21,977 nt of DNA, taken from positions 1 through 21,977 of the IMG/VR virus record IMGVR_UViG_3300025141_000877. One strand, 5' to 3'. The stretch is from a virus. This document shows positions 21,970-21,977 of the stretch, piece after piece. Both the position numbers and the translations under genes were made by a program. The notes beneath the pieces were generated by a model, which made no database searches, had not been told where the DNA came from, and was given only the letters and a program-made list of their open reading frames with translations. Position 1 is the stretch's first letter. Every line of letters begins with the position of its first letter.

Positions 21970-21977
21970 ACTTTACA

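Noticed and set aside
1-21977. tRNA genes, CRISPR arrays, insertion sequences or integrase sites.
   Set aside because: No cloverleaf, regularly spaced repeats, transposase or recombinase motifs were seen; intergenic gaps are too short to hold most of these.

Overview
The window is the tail-assembly region of a contractile-tailed bacteriophage (myovirus) or a closely related provirus. Every convincing gene is on the + strand. Genes are packed with gaps mostly under 70 bases or with short overlaps, and the order follows the T4 virion plan: neck (gp13/gp14-like), tail terminator (gp15-like), sheath (gp18-like), tube (gp19-like), gp26-like baseplate protein with its small partner, tape measure, gp53-like LysM baseplate protein, and a large hub-like protein. 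Nothing in the window identifies the host. There are no tRNA or rRNA genes, insertion sequences or CRISPR arrays, and no gene-free stretch longer than about 160 bases.

Layout. Bases 3-119 are the end of an upstream gene with a Thr/Lys-rich tail. Bases 185-2929 hold three neck and tail-completion genes, closed by a hairpin at 2958-2993. Bases 3087-9092 hold two full-length tandem tail sheath paralogues of 994 and 990 aa. The tube gene follows at 9145-9735. Between tube and tape measure are two small overlapping-frame genes (9760-10867), in the usual place of tail assembly chaperones, with a run of seven T at the end of the first. The 888-aa tape measure gene (10933-13599) starts a long gene run: a putative tube-initiator/baseplate protein, a LysM protein, a 1166-aa hub-like protein and a 421-aa protein of unknown function.

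The unexpected part is 19890-21940. Directly joined to the baseplate operon is a 395-aa protein with an apparently complete set of family A DNA polymerase catalytic residues but no room for an exonuclease domain. It is followed, with an ATGA overlap, by a 288-aa protein that by eye resembles the FtsZ/tubulin superfamily but has lost the glycine-rich nucleotide loop and a catalytic acid. A small polymerase and a tubulin-like protein translated with baseplate genes are the best candidates for a new system here.

Regulation. A shared element (TTGAWAAA-type block followed by ACTATTTA) lies just upstream of the neck, sheath and tape measure genes and is a candidate late promoter. From 10933 to 21940 no further such element and no gap over about 30 bases was seen, so these genes are probably co-transcribed. 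All family assignments were made by reading the protein sequences; no database search was possible.
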